Source: Phytoseiulus persimilis
Taxonomy: Eukaryota > Arthropoda > Arachnida > Mesostigmata > Phytoseiidae
Assembly: GCA_037576195.1 (NCBI GenBank)
Contig: CM075102.1
Location: forward strand, 19,030,745 to 19,094,744
Reading direction: 5' to 3'
DNA: 64,000 nucleotides
A program made the translations under genes and the position numbers. Below are positions 36,601 through 48,964 of this stretch, one piece after another. Every line of letters begins with the position of its first letter. Within the stretch, counting starts at the first letter, position 1. The notes below the pieces were generated by a model that ran no database searches, had not been told where the DNA came from, and was given only the letters and a program-made list of their open reading frames with translations.

Positions 36601-39600
36601 CTCCGTTCTTATTTCGACTGCCAGATGCAAATCTACCGTCAAAATATGTCGGAACATTCGATCGTATCATCACAGCACCGGTGTCGATACCTTTTACGGG
36701 GTGCAAACGGCTACTAATGAGGGATCCGTCAGCGAAAGTCTGTGCACGGAGCAATCAATACCGATGCCGAAGAGATTTGAAACCCGTTTCATTTCAAAGA
36801 TTCCGTTACGGCCGCTTCCGTTGCCTGACGATTGACCGACGCTGTTCCATGATTGATGAGCTGTAAATCGCTGCATTAAACCTCTGGTAAGGGGTTCCTC
36901 GATTGAGTGAGTGAATGATTGATTGGTCGATTTTATGAACCTTCGATTGAGTCAATGGGTGATCTAGGGATTTTGCCGGATTACCACGCTCGGCTCTGGG
37001 AATCGCAGCGAAATCCTTCGGTCGATCGATGGTCGCAGGATTCGGAATACGGGAGGACGATTCACGGCTCCGTGGATGAGCGCCGCGACAAATCGTACTA
37101 GGGGTTCTGTTTCACCTCAGTCGCATCCATGTTCCTCAGAGTTTACAGAAAAGTTCTTGTCTTCAGCCATCTCCGCTAATGAGCAGCGGTCCCGGCAAAA
37201 GACATAGGAAAAAACGTTGTGAGAGACATTCCGAGTCATTACAGAAAGTCGTAAAAGAAGTGGAAACTCCGGAGACATTTCGCAGCCGCCCACACTCGGA
37301 GAAGCAGTAACATCCATCGAGCAAAGGTCGCGGTGTTTCCCCTTATTCATCCAGTGCTCGCCGAACACTGTCGGTCGCGGTCCCTTTGACAAGGTTCAGC
37401 TAATCATCGAGATGGATATGGAATGTCGGCAACCGTTGACCTACTCCGCCGAACTAAACCTCCGCACGAATTACTCTGCGATGGAAGGGGTACGGGGAGA
37501 AGAATTAGAAAGTTGGAATGAATCGAGTGCCTCCAATTTCAATGTTGCGACGAGTTTCAACTAAGAAGCGGCGGATGTGTCACCGCCAGACGCGGCCCGA
37601 GTCGGACACACAATTGCATATTGTGTCTGGCACGAACAAAAAAGGAGGTAGGAGCACCAATGCAAAGACTCACAGAGGCTCAACATGACAACTTGATTCC
37701 GAAGCAAGAAGAAAGCGGCTGCTCGAGCATTCGTTAATTTCACGAGGTATCGCTCGGCATTTCGGAGCTAGCGAGCAACAGGGGATGCCTGGCGGCAGGC
37801 TACCAATATTTTCTGAACCCTTCATTCGGCCCGATTCGGTCTTCTGTCGGTGTGGTGTGTGATTCATGGCCTGCATGGAACGAGTGTTCGGCGTCGAATT
37901 CATCGGCTGCATTTCTCCGTTCCGATTCGGTTCAGCGACACTTTCTAAATGTGTTCTATAACTCGCTGGGCGCTCCGGAAACGTCGGTCGCTGGCATCGA
38001 TTCCAAATCCGTATTCAAACATTCAGCGAGCTTCGGCGGCGGTCGATGCCGGTAGCAGCAATGATGCTGCGGTAGTAGCGGTATGAAATGGGGAAAATTC
38101 GCAACGGAATTCCTGGAAAGCCTGGTCGTTTGGGTGATAGATCTGAGTGACACTTTCGAACTTCCAGCTGATCTTTTCGGGAGAATGAAGTCGTCAAAAA
38201 GTCCTCCCTCGAATCTGGTGTTCCGGCAGCGACGTCCCGAATTCCCCGAAAAAATACAGCGAGATCGAAAACGCAGGGTCAGAGTTTTGGCAGCGAATTG
38301 GATCTCGGCCAAAGGGAATTCAGCTCTTTACATCGAGAGAACTAAAGATCATGTTTCAGTGTGGTGTTTGCTGCGATTGGAATGAGCTCAGCTGAGCACC
38401 CTCGCGGTGTCAGAGTTTATCGCGCGCACTCAAGGATTGCGATCAAGCTCACACAGCGGTTTGCTCGTCTGTGTGTTCCCAGGTCACGTGATCCGCATCG
38501 ATGTTGAGCACTTGTTGAAGGAGTGGCGAATCGAACGAGCGGTTAGCCGGTCGGCTCACTGTTTTGCGCTGTATGAGCGCGACGGTTGCGGCACGGCGAT
38601 GGATAGCTTGGCACGACGTCATTCTTGATGTTTAGTCTGGTGGCTTCGTCTTTGTCGGGCCCCTCGGGATCGATGTTACTGCGTCAATGAGGGTCAGTAT
38701 CAAGTATTTGGTAACAACGATCGCATTGTCTGCTCGGACGTGTTCGGTGGGCATGGGCTGCTGCTCCCAGACGTATCTCGTTCTTCCTCGTGAACGGGAC
38801 CACTAGACGCACGAGGACGAATCCTTATTCGGTCAATGAAGCATCGAACTTGAGCCGCGCGTCACCGATCGCTCGCGGTTCCACTTGTTCGTGGCAGAGG
38901 ACGCCGCAACTAGCCCAATTGAAGTTCAAGGCAGCTGCTTCTGGAATCCCGATGAGGAGCTAGCTTGAAGACCTAACGAATCGCTCGTGTCATCAGAGAA
39001 TAGCAGAGCTTTCGCCCACGACATTCATCTGTTCATGAGCGCACAGGAGGAATGTGGGCCAAATGAAACAGTCTGTTGAGACTTGTACGTTTCGAAATAC
39101 GATTGTGAAGATTCGCGGGACCTGAGCCGGCGATTAGGCTCCCCTGATCGAGCTGAGAATCGGTTGTTTCCGGACTCAAGCCCCTCCCCGAGCTGTGCAA
39201 CAAACATCTGATCGAAGGGGGCGATCCAGGCCAAGAGCCACCAGTTCGACCCAGGTCCTGTCCCCTGATGGGAGTTCTGGTTTCAATCTGATGGAGTTAA
39301 TATCCAAGACTGTTCTCCGCGAGCGCCTATGAAACCAGTGGGTCACCGTTTCATCTGAACAGCTCCTGGTTCTGAAACTAGCTGAGCTAGGGGCATATCT
39401 GATTCGGAGCATCTTTCGATGTCTCATCAGCCCTGACTTTGCGACAAAACCGTCAAGTTGCGTGCGAGAAATGCTTCCATGACAAGGTTTCTCCCTCTCA
39501 GCTGTGCAGCTTACGGAAAGTCACGTTGACTCAAATAGGGAGTGATGTAAGCGGAAGCCGCGTACCAAAAACACGGGTGCACATAGTTACAATAACGGAT

Positions 39601-40944
39601 TGGGTTCTGTTACAACGGAAGCGTGGTTTAACGGTCGAGGTCACTCACAACTGTGGAGAGCTTTCTAGGTGGGGGTCGAACCCTGATGCAGGCAATGCTC
39701 TCGGGAACTTTGAATGGCAGCATCATTGAATGGATATCACCGGTTCGGACCGAGACTCTCTCCGGGAATCTTCCACCTGGTGGCGGATGTGGTGTACACG
39801 GTATCTTAAGCTGACCGCTCGGAGCGGTATGCACGCGAGTCACGTAGGCTAATCTCAGTGGTGTAGCGCGTATCATCTCGATGCGAGTGAACCGATTGAC
39901 TCAACGATGAGCTAACGGAAGTCGCGAAACCTCACTTACACGAAAAGCAATCTTTGCGGGACTCAGATCAACGAAGAATGGCGTTTGCTTCAATCGCTTT
40001 TCAAAGTGCGGATATTAAGCGTATGAACGTTCTCAAGTGGGGACTCACCGAAACGAGGATGGGCGGTATCCGCGGAGACGAAATTGCATCCTTGGTGCTC
40101 TTGTCGTGTTAGCATGGAACCAGTCATATTTTGTTCATTCTGGAAAGTCTCTGGCTTCGTGATCCTCGCTGTGGTTGCACAGCAGCGAGCGTTTCAGAGC
40201 TCAACGCCGACTCTTCGGCAACATTTATGGTCCCCCGCGTTGTTGTGAGTGTTTCGGGCTTTTCCTGTTTCATCCAGCCGTCGAAGTATTTGCTCCATTT
40301 CTCCAAAGAATACAGAATGAGCAACGGAACCCGTTCACGTTTAGTAGTTCTCCGTTTGTCTAAGAATCAGATTTCCGAATTTCCTGTTCTTGTGTTTCAT
40401 TGTGGTGAGACCGAATATTCAAACTCAGGGGAAGATTTCTCTCGTTATTAATCCTGCCGTTATTGCAAATGTCTTTGGCGGCGTTAAGTGCCGCAGCATT
40501 CACGTCGACCGCGCTTCTAAGCGTCGTCGTTTACAAACTCATCAATCAAACGGAAGTCGGCAAATCTGGTTTCATTTCCTCAGTTTTCCCGTTCGGTTCT
40601 GGAACGGCAAGGAAAGCGGACGGAGATCCAAGAGCTGCCTGAGTGAGCTTAACTTCAAAATGAGTTGGAAGAACCAAATGCTGCATCCTCCAAGATCCGG
40701 GCTGCAATAACGCTGATCTCCGGTAAATCTCGCCTCGGATTTGTCCGTTCTCGTCTGTCTCCTGGTTGTACATTGCAGTCTAACAGGGGGCTCCGACACC
40801 GATTGATGACGATTTTCACGAATTACGTCGGACCCAGGGGAGCGCTGCAAGAGAAGGAGGAAGGAAGGAGCGAGAAAGGAAGATGCTGGAGGTGGAGTTT
40901 TGAAAAAAAACCTTCTAGCTTCGGTCTTCCGCATCTCGTATCAG

Positions 40945-41571
40945 GCAGTGAAAACGGCGCTACCAGCGTCAACAACAACGTCGAAGCAGGAGAATGTCAA
41001 AATTTCGTTCCATTTTCGCGGCACTTCGCTCGTTGCAGACGTCAACAGCAACAACACGTAAGCTTCTCAGCGCTGGACCACGCAGATGTAACAAATCGTT
41101 ATGTAACGATCGTCGTGATGCGCAATGGAAATTTTGCCGAATTTCAGACCACACTATCTGCGCCGCGGCTGCTCCAACAACAACTCAAACCACAACAGCA
41201 TTAACTGCTGCGAAACTTCGGAATTTTGCCTCGCGATCTCGCATTCGTCATCTCAAGTGCGAAGATCAGAGCGTTGTTGCCTGCAACTTTCTCTTTGCAT
41301 CACACTTGCGTATTCGATCATTCCTTGATGCGGGCACTGGGTTCGCATGACGCGCAAACATTGCTAGGGGAACATGGTCTTCAGACGGGATTCCCTGATT
41401 GAGGGACCGTTGTTTTTTTTTCTTCCTGAATTCCTTCCCGGTACCTTCTCCACGAACGCTCCCGAGCGCTTACAGATTTATTCCATCTTTTCTTTCAGAA
41501 TGAAACTTGCGAAAAGCCCATCACCATCGGACTTCCCCAGAATTATCGACAAGTATCCGAGTTCGACCTGA
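40945..41571 (+). other. Candidate pair of exons joined by a 441-base intron
   Basis: A pyrimidine-rich acceptor (AG at 40943-40944) starts a 113-base stretch that ends at a good donor, AC|GTAAGC (41058). A very strong acceptor, TTTTCTTTCAG (to 41498), follows. Joined in phase, the pieces (40945-41057 and 41499-41571) read an open frame starting AVKTALPASTTTSKQ and ending IIDKYPSST before TGA. A second reading frame of the last exon stays open to 41651. No domain and no upstream exon in matching phase were found, so this may be fortuitous. Confidence 0.2.
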
Positions 41572-43916
41572 CGTTGGGTCTGATTCGCAACGCTCATGCG
41601 TTATGCGATGCCTGTAATCAAGATGCCCAGCAACCACTCGTTTTGGAGTGAAAGCCGATTCTGCCGTCCGTCCTTCTCTTAAAAGTGTTTATGATGGAAA
41701 AATTGAAAGATATAACGAAATCAGCAGAGAAATCGCTCCTTATACGGAAGCGATCATCGAACTGCGACAGTAGTTGTCATTTTTCTTCGAGCAAACCGCG
41801 GCTTCTCCGCCTGGAACGAGATAATTACATTCGGTGAGTGCGAGTACCGACGACGAATTCCATGTTCCGAGCGGAAAGCGTACGCATCTTTCTTCTCTTC
41901 TAGGTGTTCCTCGTGCTGTTTCGTCCAATTGATGACTCAATGGCTACTCACTCCATTTAAGCAAGAATCATCAGTTTTATATGAAAACATCCGGCCTCTA
42001 AAGCCAGTCCACAGTATCGTCCCGAGAAATTCCAGGAGCTAGGACGCGGGACGAGTTCTTAGAGCAACTTCACTGGTTTTCGCGTGAGGAGCGAACTGCA
42101 GCTCGTGTAGAGCTCAAGCTTCAGACCCTCTGCCTGGACAGAGAAGCAGATATCGGAACCGATTCCGCGTTCCGCCTGCTGAAGCTTCGTCGGTGCCGAC
42201 ACAATCACCGATAAGCAAAAGGCCTTGGATTGGCACAATTCATTTTCAAAAACACTGCGAGCTGCTCTCGTAGCCAGCAGGAAGTCTGGCTCAACAAACG
42301 GCGAAGAAAACAATTTTTCTACATCACCATCACTTGCAGTGAATCAGTCCGGTTTGTTCGTCTTCGAGTGGTTCGTGAAATTGATTTTCAGAACGGAGCT
42401 AGGGCTTGTGGGCTTCTTGTCAACGAATAAAGAAAAACATCGTGATCATGCCGTCTCGGTCGCGAAGTTCGATCCTGCATTCATCATTCAAATCACAGAC
42501 TGAGGAAATCGAAAAAACGAGATGTCTGCGGGCTCATGACGGCTTGTTCAGTGCACGAGAGCTCAATGAATTTCTGTTGCTGTCACGGATGCCCTCTTTC
42601 GCGTTCGAGCTCTGGCCCCTGTCGAGCCCCTCGAACTAAGCTTTGCTTCCATTTGTGTTTGCTCCGATTTGTGGAAGCTATCACGAGCAGAGGATATGGG
42701 ATCGTTGAGCGAGTCGCTCAAGTTAAAGTGAAAGGAAGTGCTTTCCAAGCAGTTCGACAAACTTCACAGACACGCCGGCCACTCTGTCAGCCGACCGGGA
42801 ATCAGTCCGGGACGGCGGAGACGGGAGGATCCATGAAAGTCGTCCATAAAACTGGAATATCCACCGACACATCTGGTATCCCAATTCTTCTCTGACTGCA
42901 AGCCGCAGAGAACCCGGACCCGAACTCCGTCAGCGCTGGGCATACGCATATCCCGTCTACGCTCCTGGTCCATCATCTTTCAGTTGTAGGTACGCGGAAC
43001 CGCCAGAGCATCACTTCAAGATCGGCGCCTTGTCCACAAGTTTCATTCAGTAGTCCGTTGAGCGGTGGCAGACATGCTCGATATTTCGGAATGGACGGCG
43101 TAATCTTCTCTGAATGGGGAGCAGGGTTAGATTCAGTCGACGATTGCCGGGGTCCCTGTGCGGATTATTCTCAAACGCGCTTGATAACTACATTTCGAGG
43201 AACTCTCATCGTAGGTAGAAGTCGGTTGGTGTGGTATCGCACTTCTGCAGCTCAGTCGGTCAGGTTTCCTGGCCCGTTCGGATGCCTCGGATTCCGAAAG
43301 GTCTGATAGATAAGAAAGTCGCGGTTGATTGTGGGCGAAGCGCTGTCTTCGTTCTAGTTCGTGCTATGGAACTATTGATCCCGGAGATGTTCAGTTCTGA
43401 AATCTAGCCTACGACCGAGTGGCTGTTCGAGAGTTGTGCAAGTTTTCCACTGCGTTGGCGCAACTTTTAGAATAGTATTGTCAGTCGACGCAGCTGAATA
43501 TCATTTTAAACACATCGACCTATGTTATTTACCTGACTTCTACTGATGAGCTGACGCCGCTGAATGATTCGGCCATGGGAAGCGTTTTGTGGGGGGCCAT
43601 TCCATGAGTCGAAGAAACTTGACCGAATCCCTTTGTATGTTGTTGCAATACTCTATTCCCAAAACAAGATGCATCAGATGGAACGTAGCCGCCATCAAGT
43701 CCACCGGAATCGCGGTGTTTTTCACGGATTGTTTTGTTTCAACGCACTCCGACGCTACCGGAATTCAAACCGTGCGCAGAAGGTGTGCGGGAGAAAGACT
43801 AGCTGTTTGAAATTCCTACCAAATGAAGCGAACTAGCAACTAGTAAGGGCATTGCCAGCAGTTGAACCGACGAGAAAACTCCCTTGGTGGCGGTGGCCCT
43901 TGGTTGCGGCCGCAAT

Positions 43917-43974
43917 AGCAGCAGGCGCAGCGACGGCAGAAGAAGCGAGCATCATTGCCGTCGCTGCTGCTGCT
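43917..43974. other. GC-rich hairpin
   Basis: Arms 43917-43938 and 43956-43974 pair over 19 bases (AGCAGCAG, a three-base bulge, CAGCGACGGCA) around a 17-base loop. The size approaches that of a small precursor RNA, but the arms are partly CAG/CTG trinucleotide repeat, which pairs easily by chance. No promoter is visible nearby. Confidence 0.5.
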
Positions 43975-44397
43975 CACGAAAACATCCGCGTTTTGTAATC
44001 CGTTGAGTTATGGAATCGTTCCTTGGTCCGTCGTTACTTTGAAGCCGACGCCGCCGTTGAAGTCGACGGCACCGCTGTAGACCGCGTCTACTGCCTCTGA
44101 CATCATGAACTAGATGAGGAAGATGAAGTTTCAGAAGGCTCAGTTTTGGAAAGTCAGTTTTTACTCATTGCGTTCGAGACCCGGTTCACGCGTCTCGCAC
44201 GCGAACAACCTGGTCAGAGATCGACTCCCGGCTGGGCAATCAAAGAATTCGAACGAATCGATGGATGAGTGAGGAACTGGAAGATCACTGGGTTAATGCA
44301 TTAATGAAATTATAAGACCGCTCCGATTATTCTCATAATGAAGGCGATCAAAAGCTTGTTAGCCGACTTTTCCACAGGGAGCGCTTTGCAGCTTTGA

Positions 44398-44593
44398 ATG
44401 GAGGCTCGTTACAGCCGCCACTTGTCGACCGGCAAAGCTCGCGGGCCGGCCGGCCGTTCACGACGTTCATTGTGCCGGTTGCGGCAACAAATCGCCGAAT
44501 GGACGACAGAGTCGCCGGAAGCTGAAGCTCCAATTGACGATCAGTTCGTTGGCCTGTTCGGTTTCCCTTTTTCACGAGCGGGTGAGAGAATCA
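44398..44593 (+). other. Candidate short first exon
   Basis: An ATG at 44398 opens a frame MEARYSRHLSTGKARG... that reaches two donors in the same phase (G|GTGAGA at 44582 and A|GTGAGT at 44594). An acceptor TTTTAG at 44837 would then close the frame after a few residues, giving a protein of about 65 to 70 residues. Third positions are mildly G/C-rich. The region upstream is CG-rich and promoter-like but has no TATA box at the right distance. Opposite-strand frames are also open, so the evidence is thin. Confidence 0.2.
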
Positions 44594-45478
44594 GTGAGTG
44601 AACCCGTATGCGATGTGTCATTTTTGATCACAGTATTCCGCTCCGCGGTTCTCTACAACGGTTCGTGTCACGCCTTATTGGGACGGATGGAGAAACTGCT
44701 GGTATCAATGGATGAACGAAAACGGCTCCGGCCACGGAGTCGCCCTAGACATGGTGGGCCTGAAACACTTACGATTCGAACTCTTGATGAATCAGCATGA
44801 AGTTACAGGCCAAGGCATTTTATGTGAATCCTTTTAGGCAGCTTAGATGACTGATGAGGCGATGCACCGGGTGTCGCCTGAAGGACGTAGCGGAACGCTG
44901 CGTGTACTCGTTGTCGAAGCTCATGTTTCTGCAGTACGAATGCGCATGCGCAAAGCACGCGATCCTCGAGATATTCGGGCTGCATTTCGCAATTTCCGCG
45001 AATGGATTCGGTCGCCCCGGCACGATGTTTGAGACTCGCGTGCGGCGCCGTCCGAGGCATGTTGCCGACAAACAAGGCTTTCAGATCTGCCGTCCAGGTG
45101 ACTGGATGACTTTGAATCACACATTGGGAACGTCTCCAATGGAGGCGTTCTGATTGACAGGCAATCAATCATGAGCTTCGCGAATCGGAATCCGATTCGA
45201 TGCGACTTCAGGGAGTTTGTTAGTCCTTTTGCGATAAACTGCAGGGTGGCTCCCGGGCCTCACATATCAATAGAGGCTTCGTTGATCATGAGGCTCATCG
45301 GTCGCATGCTAGTTATCAATGAGTACTGGCGGGAGCGGATCAGGTTTTGCTCAACATCCCCAATGATCTCATTCTTCGGGAGCTTTTGACGCTCTCAATC
45401 ATCGGCCCTCGAGCGCGGCGAAGTACAATGCGTAACGGACCGAAGCACACTGGAATCGTCAAAACTATATTCCTCACT

Positions 45479-45490
45479 GGGGGGGGGGGG
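45479..45490. repeat. 12-base G homopolymer
   Basis: Unbroken G run; no associated terminal repeats were seen. Confidence 0.85.
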
Positions 45491-48400
45491 TATTTTCGCG
45501 CTCCGTGGAGGGCAATGACTCATTGTTTCCCTCTAGCTTGCGTCATGCATTCCGTCCTGAAACGCTGGACGGTGCTGACATCAGACGCCCTTCTCAATAG
45601 AGAGCCCAAGGAGTTTAGTAACCCTTGATCCATATTCTGGAGTACGGTTAGGGAATCGCTCAAACCATATGCCAAGCTCGATTATTCTAATAAATGATTG
45701 CACAGCTCGAAGCATCACCTCCAATGTCTCTGAGCTCACTGGAGGACCCTCGGCTTCAGAATGAAACTGCGGAAATTAAGGTTTGGATCGAAATTTTCCA
45801 TTTTTCCGCAACGACTCAGCCGCGACGGACCTTTTGGATGGACCTTTGACAAAGGAGGACAATCGTAGTTCTTATTCGCCTTGCAAATTTAACGCTTGCG
45901 ATGCGTTTTCAGAATTCCGCTCCGAACGGAGTAACATAAATGATGTTTCCACCGGGTCCGAGTCTCCAAGCTGTGCTGTGATTTCTTGCTCGGTTGAAAT
46001 ATGGCTCAGATTGATTCCTCAATAGTTTCTTTTCGAAGAAGTGGCCGTTTCTGCCGCGGTAAGAGCGACGGCATCCCCTGGTTCCGGTCTTTTGGGAAAC
46101 TTGAACGTAGCTGAATGGAGGATAAACAGCTCGAAGTGAAATCGCTATCTGAAGCTTTGAGGAGAATCTAGATTGGAACTAATTGAGCCGGACCGGAACA
46201 GACCACTTCATCGATTGAGCTGGCTCCCGGATAGGAGATTCTGCGATAAACGTGGATACGGTCTCAATTCCTCTCAAAAAAAAACTCGTCTCGGATATTC
46301 GTGGATGGATTCAGGCCCAGGAGTTCAGATTTTAATGAGATTACTGACAGGCGGCCGATTCAGTCACGCCGAAGGGTGATTCTGAGTGGTTCCAGATCGA
46401 AAACTTTCGATTATATCCTCGACTGAGAAAAAAGACTCGCACATTCGGTCGTTGCTACTCAATGAGTCGATACTCAAACGAGAGACCTGGAGCTTCTGAG
46501 GTAGACAGATTGAGCAACGCGAATACCGACAAACGAACGCCACTCAAACACACGGCTCACGCTGTTGTTGAGGCCACTAGCTGAGGGCGAGCCGCATTTC
46601 TAGGAACTGTGTACATCGACGGGGAATACAGTGTTGACACGAAGGAAGTCGACAAATGATGTAGCCTTTCTGAGTCAGTGATTTGATTCATCTGCGAGGA
46701 CGGTAACTTTCCACTGAGATCTTCTCTACGCTTTCTCATCGCTTGGAAGTTGTTCCGCTGATTGGGAGTCTGGCCGCTGGAATCATCGTCATCCACAGAG
46801 AACAAGTTGACGCTTCTACAGAATAGTCAATGATATGTACTAACGAATGTAAAAACGGTCCCCTATGATCGAGGTTGCCTGTGAACACTTCTCAGCTTCT
46901 CAAGAGTCTGTTCTCACGAGCGGCGGATGAGGCCAGGCGGTTCCCGAATTTCTCCCGGCTTCCCGAATCAGTACTGCGGATCCCTGCATCTTCACGGGAG
47001 GAATGAGCTTTCGGGGTGCGCCGCAAGCCGCCGACCAGCCCCTCAAACTCCTACCAGATCCGTGACTGACAGAGAGTCAGTTACGCGAGGTTCATAGAAC
47101 CCTTGTTTACAAACCGAGAATTCATATAATGGAGGTTCATAAGATACCTCCCACTGCATGTAACTTCAATTGAGTTCAGAGTCTTTTGTGCCAGGATTGA
47201 TATTCTCCTCGTTCTTGAAATAGCATCACCAATGCGCAGGACGATATTTCACAGCTCCACTGGCGTTTCTATCAACGACGAAATGGTCGTCGGCGATTTC
47301 CACCGGAACAAGCGGAGCGCCGCTTGCCGCGGATGAGGTATTCCTTTGAGGATCCATCCGCCTGGTCTCTAGAGTTTCCGCATTTTCATGTAAACGCAAC
47401 GGCATAAACTTACCGGTGTTTCGCCGTTCGCCTACGTAATTGTTGCCTGTATACTTTTGGATGCATAAGTCACCGCCTTTGCCGAACACGCGAAAGTAAT
47501 AATCCCGTCGTACAGAATTCGTCCATTCGGATCACAATCTGCCACATTCATCCGCCCATTTACCCTGTATTGAATAAATTTCGGCGCTGATTCAAGGAGG
47601 GGGATTTATTCTTGTAGTGGAGCATTCGATGCCCGGAGGAGCCCGAATAAAATCATCAACTCTCGAGTCCCTCGGCGGAGAAAACCTAATTTTAAGAGAT
47701 CGAGCAGCATCGATATTCGAACTCCTGGACTCTGACCTTATAAACATGGTGCTGATTCAGTTGGCCTTCAAATCACACCACTGAACGAGAGCAGAGAGCT
47801 CAGGTTTTCGTTTTTCAACGTAGTCATCGGAAGAGTGAATGGGAACGTGAACCGGAACGTGTCTTCCTCTATCGACCCACGCTGCCCCCCCACTGCTGGC
47901 TGCTCGTGACTGTCGCACGTTCGGATTTTAATGTGGAGTCCGTAGAGTTTTCGGAGGGACCTCACTTTGCATTGCTGACGATTCGTCCCCGCTGCACGGC
48001 CAACGCTCTTCATCACCAATTAAACAACTGACTTGATTGAATCCCTCAGGGACCGGAGTACTTTCTCGCGGTGTCATTGTCATCCGTTGAGGACCTCGAG
48101 GTCGGAGCAGCTTGGCTCGTTGGGTCGGCGGGGTCCGAGGACCTCCAAATGGAAAAAGGACGAGACGGTCGTCAAGGCTTTGTTGCAGTAGGAGAGCGCA
48201 GCGGTCGTAGGTCAAGCAATTATAAAAAGTTTTCACACGAAAGCTCTTTCCGCTTCTCTGTGACGATGGATCCCTCCGGTGGGAACTAGGATTCCACAAT
48301 GGAGGCCACTTGTGGACCCGTGGAACAGAGCACGATCTAACGTTCGGAGTACTTCCACCACGGCTTCAATCAACGCTGCCGGATCGAATTCGGGAATGAA

Positions 48401-48940
48401 ACAGTCGGGGGTTCGGCGCGCCTCCTCAATTTGTGCGTGCATGCTTCAAACGCAGCAGAATCCGTTTGCTCTCTGACGAAAATTCGTACGATCGACGCTC
48501 TCTCCTCAATTCACAACCGAGCTTGTGACGGTCAACCCTGTGCAGGCTGATCTGGGTAGCGTTTGAGATTCGAGAGCCAACACCGGTCGGAGGGACCGAA
48601 TGAGCTTTCCTGTGACAGTGAGAAGACCATCCCCAAGCGCGGACTCCAGAGAATACAACCCGAAACGGCGGAATCAGGATGAAAGGCTTCCGCCAAGGGT
48701 TCATCTGCTATCGTCGCGCTCTCTGAAACGGGTCGTGAAGTCGTTCATTGACCGCGATGAACGACATCCGCCAGGTTGGGCATTCTCATAGAAACATAAT
48801 TCTCCTTTCAACCAGCTCCTTGTGCTCAAATAATTTTTCTTTCCATCGAGAAGGAGGCGGGTTTCCCTCTCCCGGCCGCCAACTGAGACATTCCCTATTC
48901 AAAGGGCTCGGACTCGCTTCCCGCGACAAAAGCCGGCCGA

Positions 48941-48964
48941 GAGATAGGGTCGAACCCCTATCTC
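48941..48964. repeat. Perfect 9-bp inverted repeat
   Basis: GAGATAGGG and CCCTATCTC flank a six-base TCGAAC loop, followed by a CT microsatellite. It resembles a tRNA T arm superficially, but no acceptor, D or anticodon arms fit around it. Confidence 0.7.

Larger units (their letters stand above)
33424..43900. other. No supported gene, apart from weak exon candidates
   Basis: Upstream of the secreted-protein promoter lies a GACT/GGCC-rich tract (33597-33662). Beyond that I see only overlapping chance-length frames on both strands, the longest about 120 codons. A possible splice pair at 40945-41571 is listed separately. The frame at 35227-35607 (plus) and those around 37.7-38.4 kb lack domains and splice support. 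Confidence 0.45.

Noticed and set aside
37846-37912. Apparent internal duplication in a minus-strand frame (MQPMNSTP / MQAMNHTP)
   Set aside because: Only two six-base blocks are identical at the DNA level; chance is sufficient.
42059-42503. Opposing open frames on both strands with plausible-looking sequence
   Set aside because: Both strands look equally protein-like and neither has a start, splice partner or domain, so appearance alone is not evidence.
47739-47770. TATAAACA with TTCAAAT at 31 bases (plus strand)
   Set aside because: The initiator match is poor and no leader or coding region follows.
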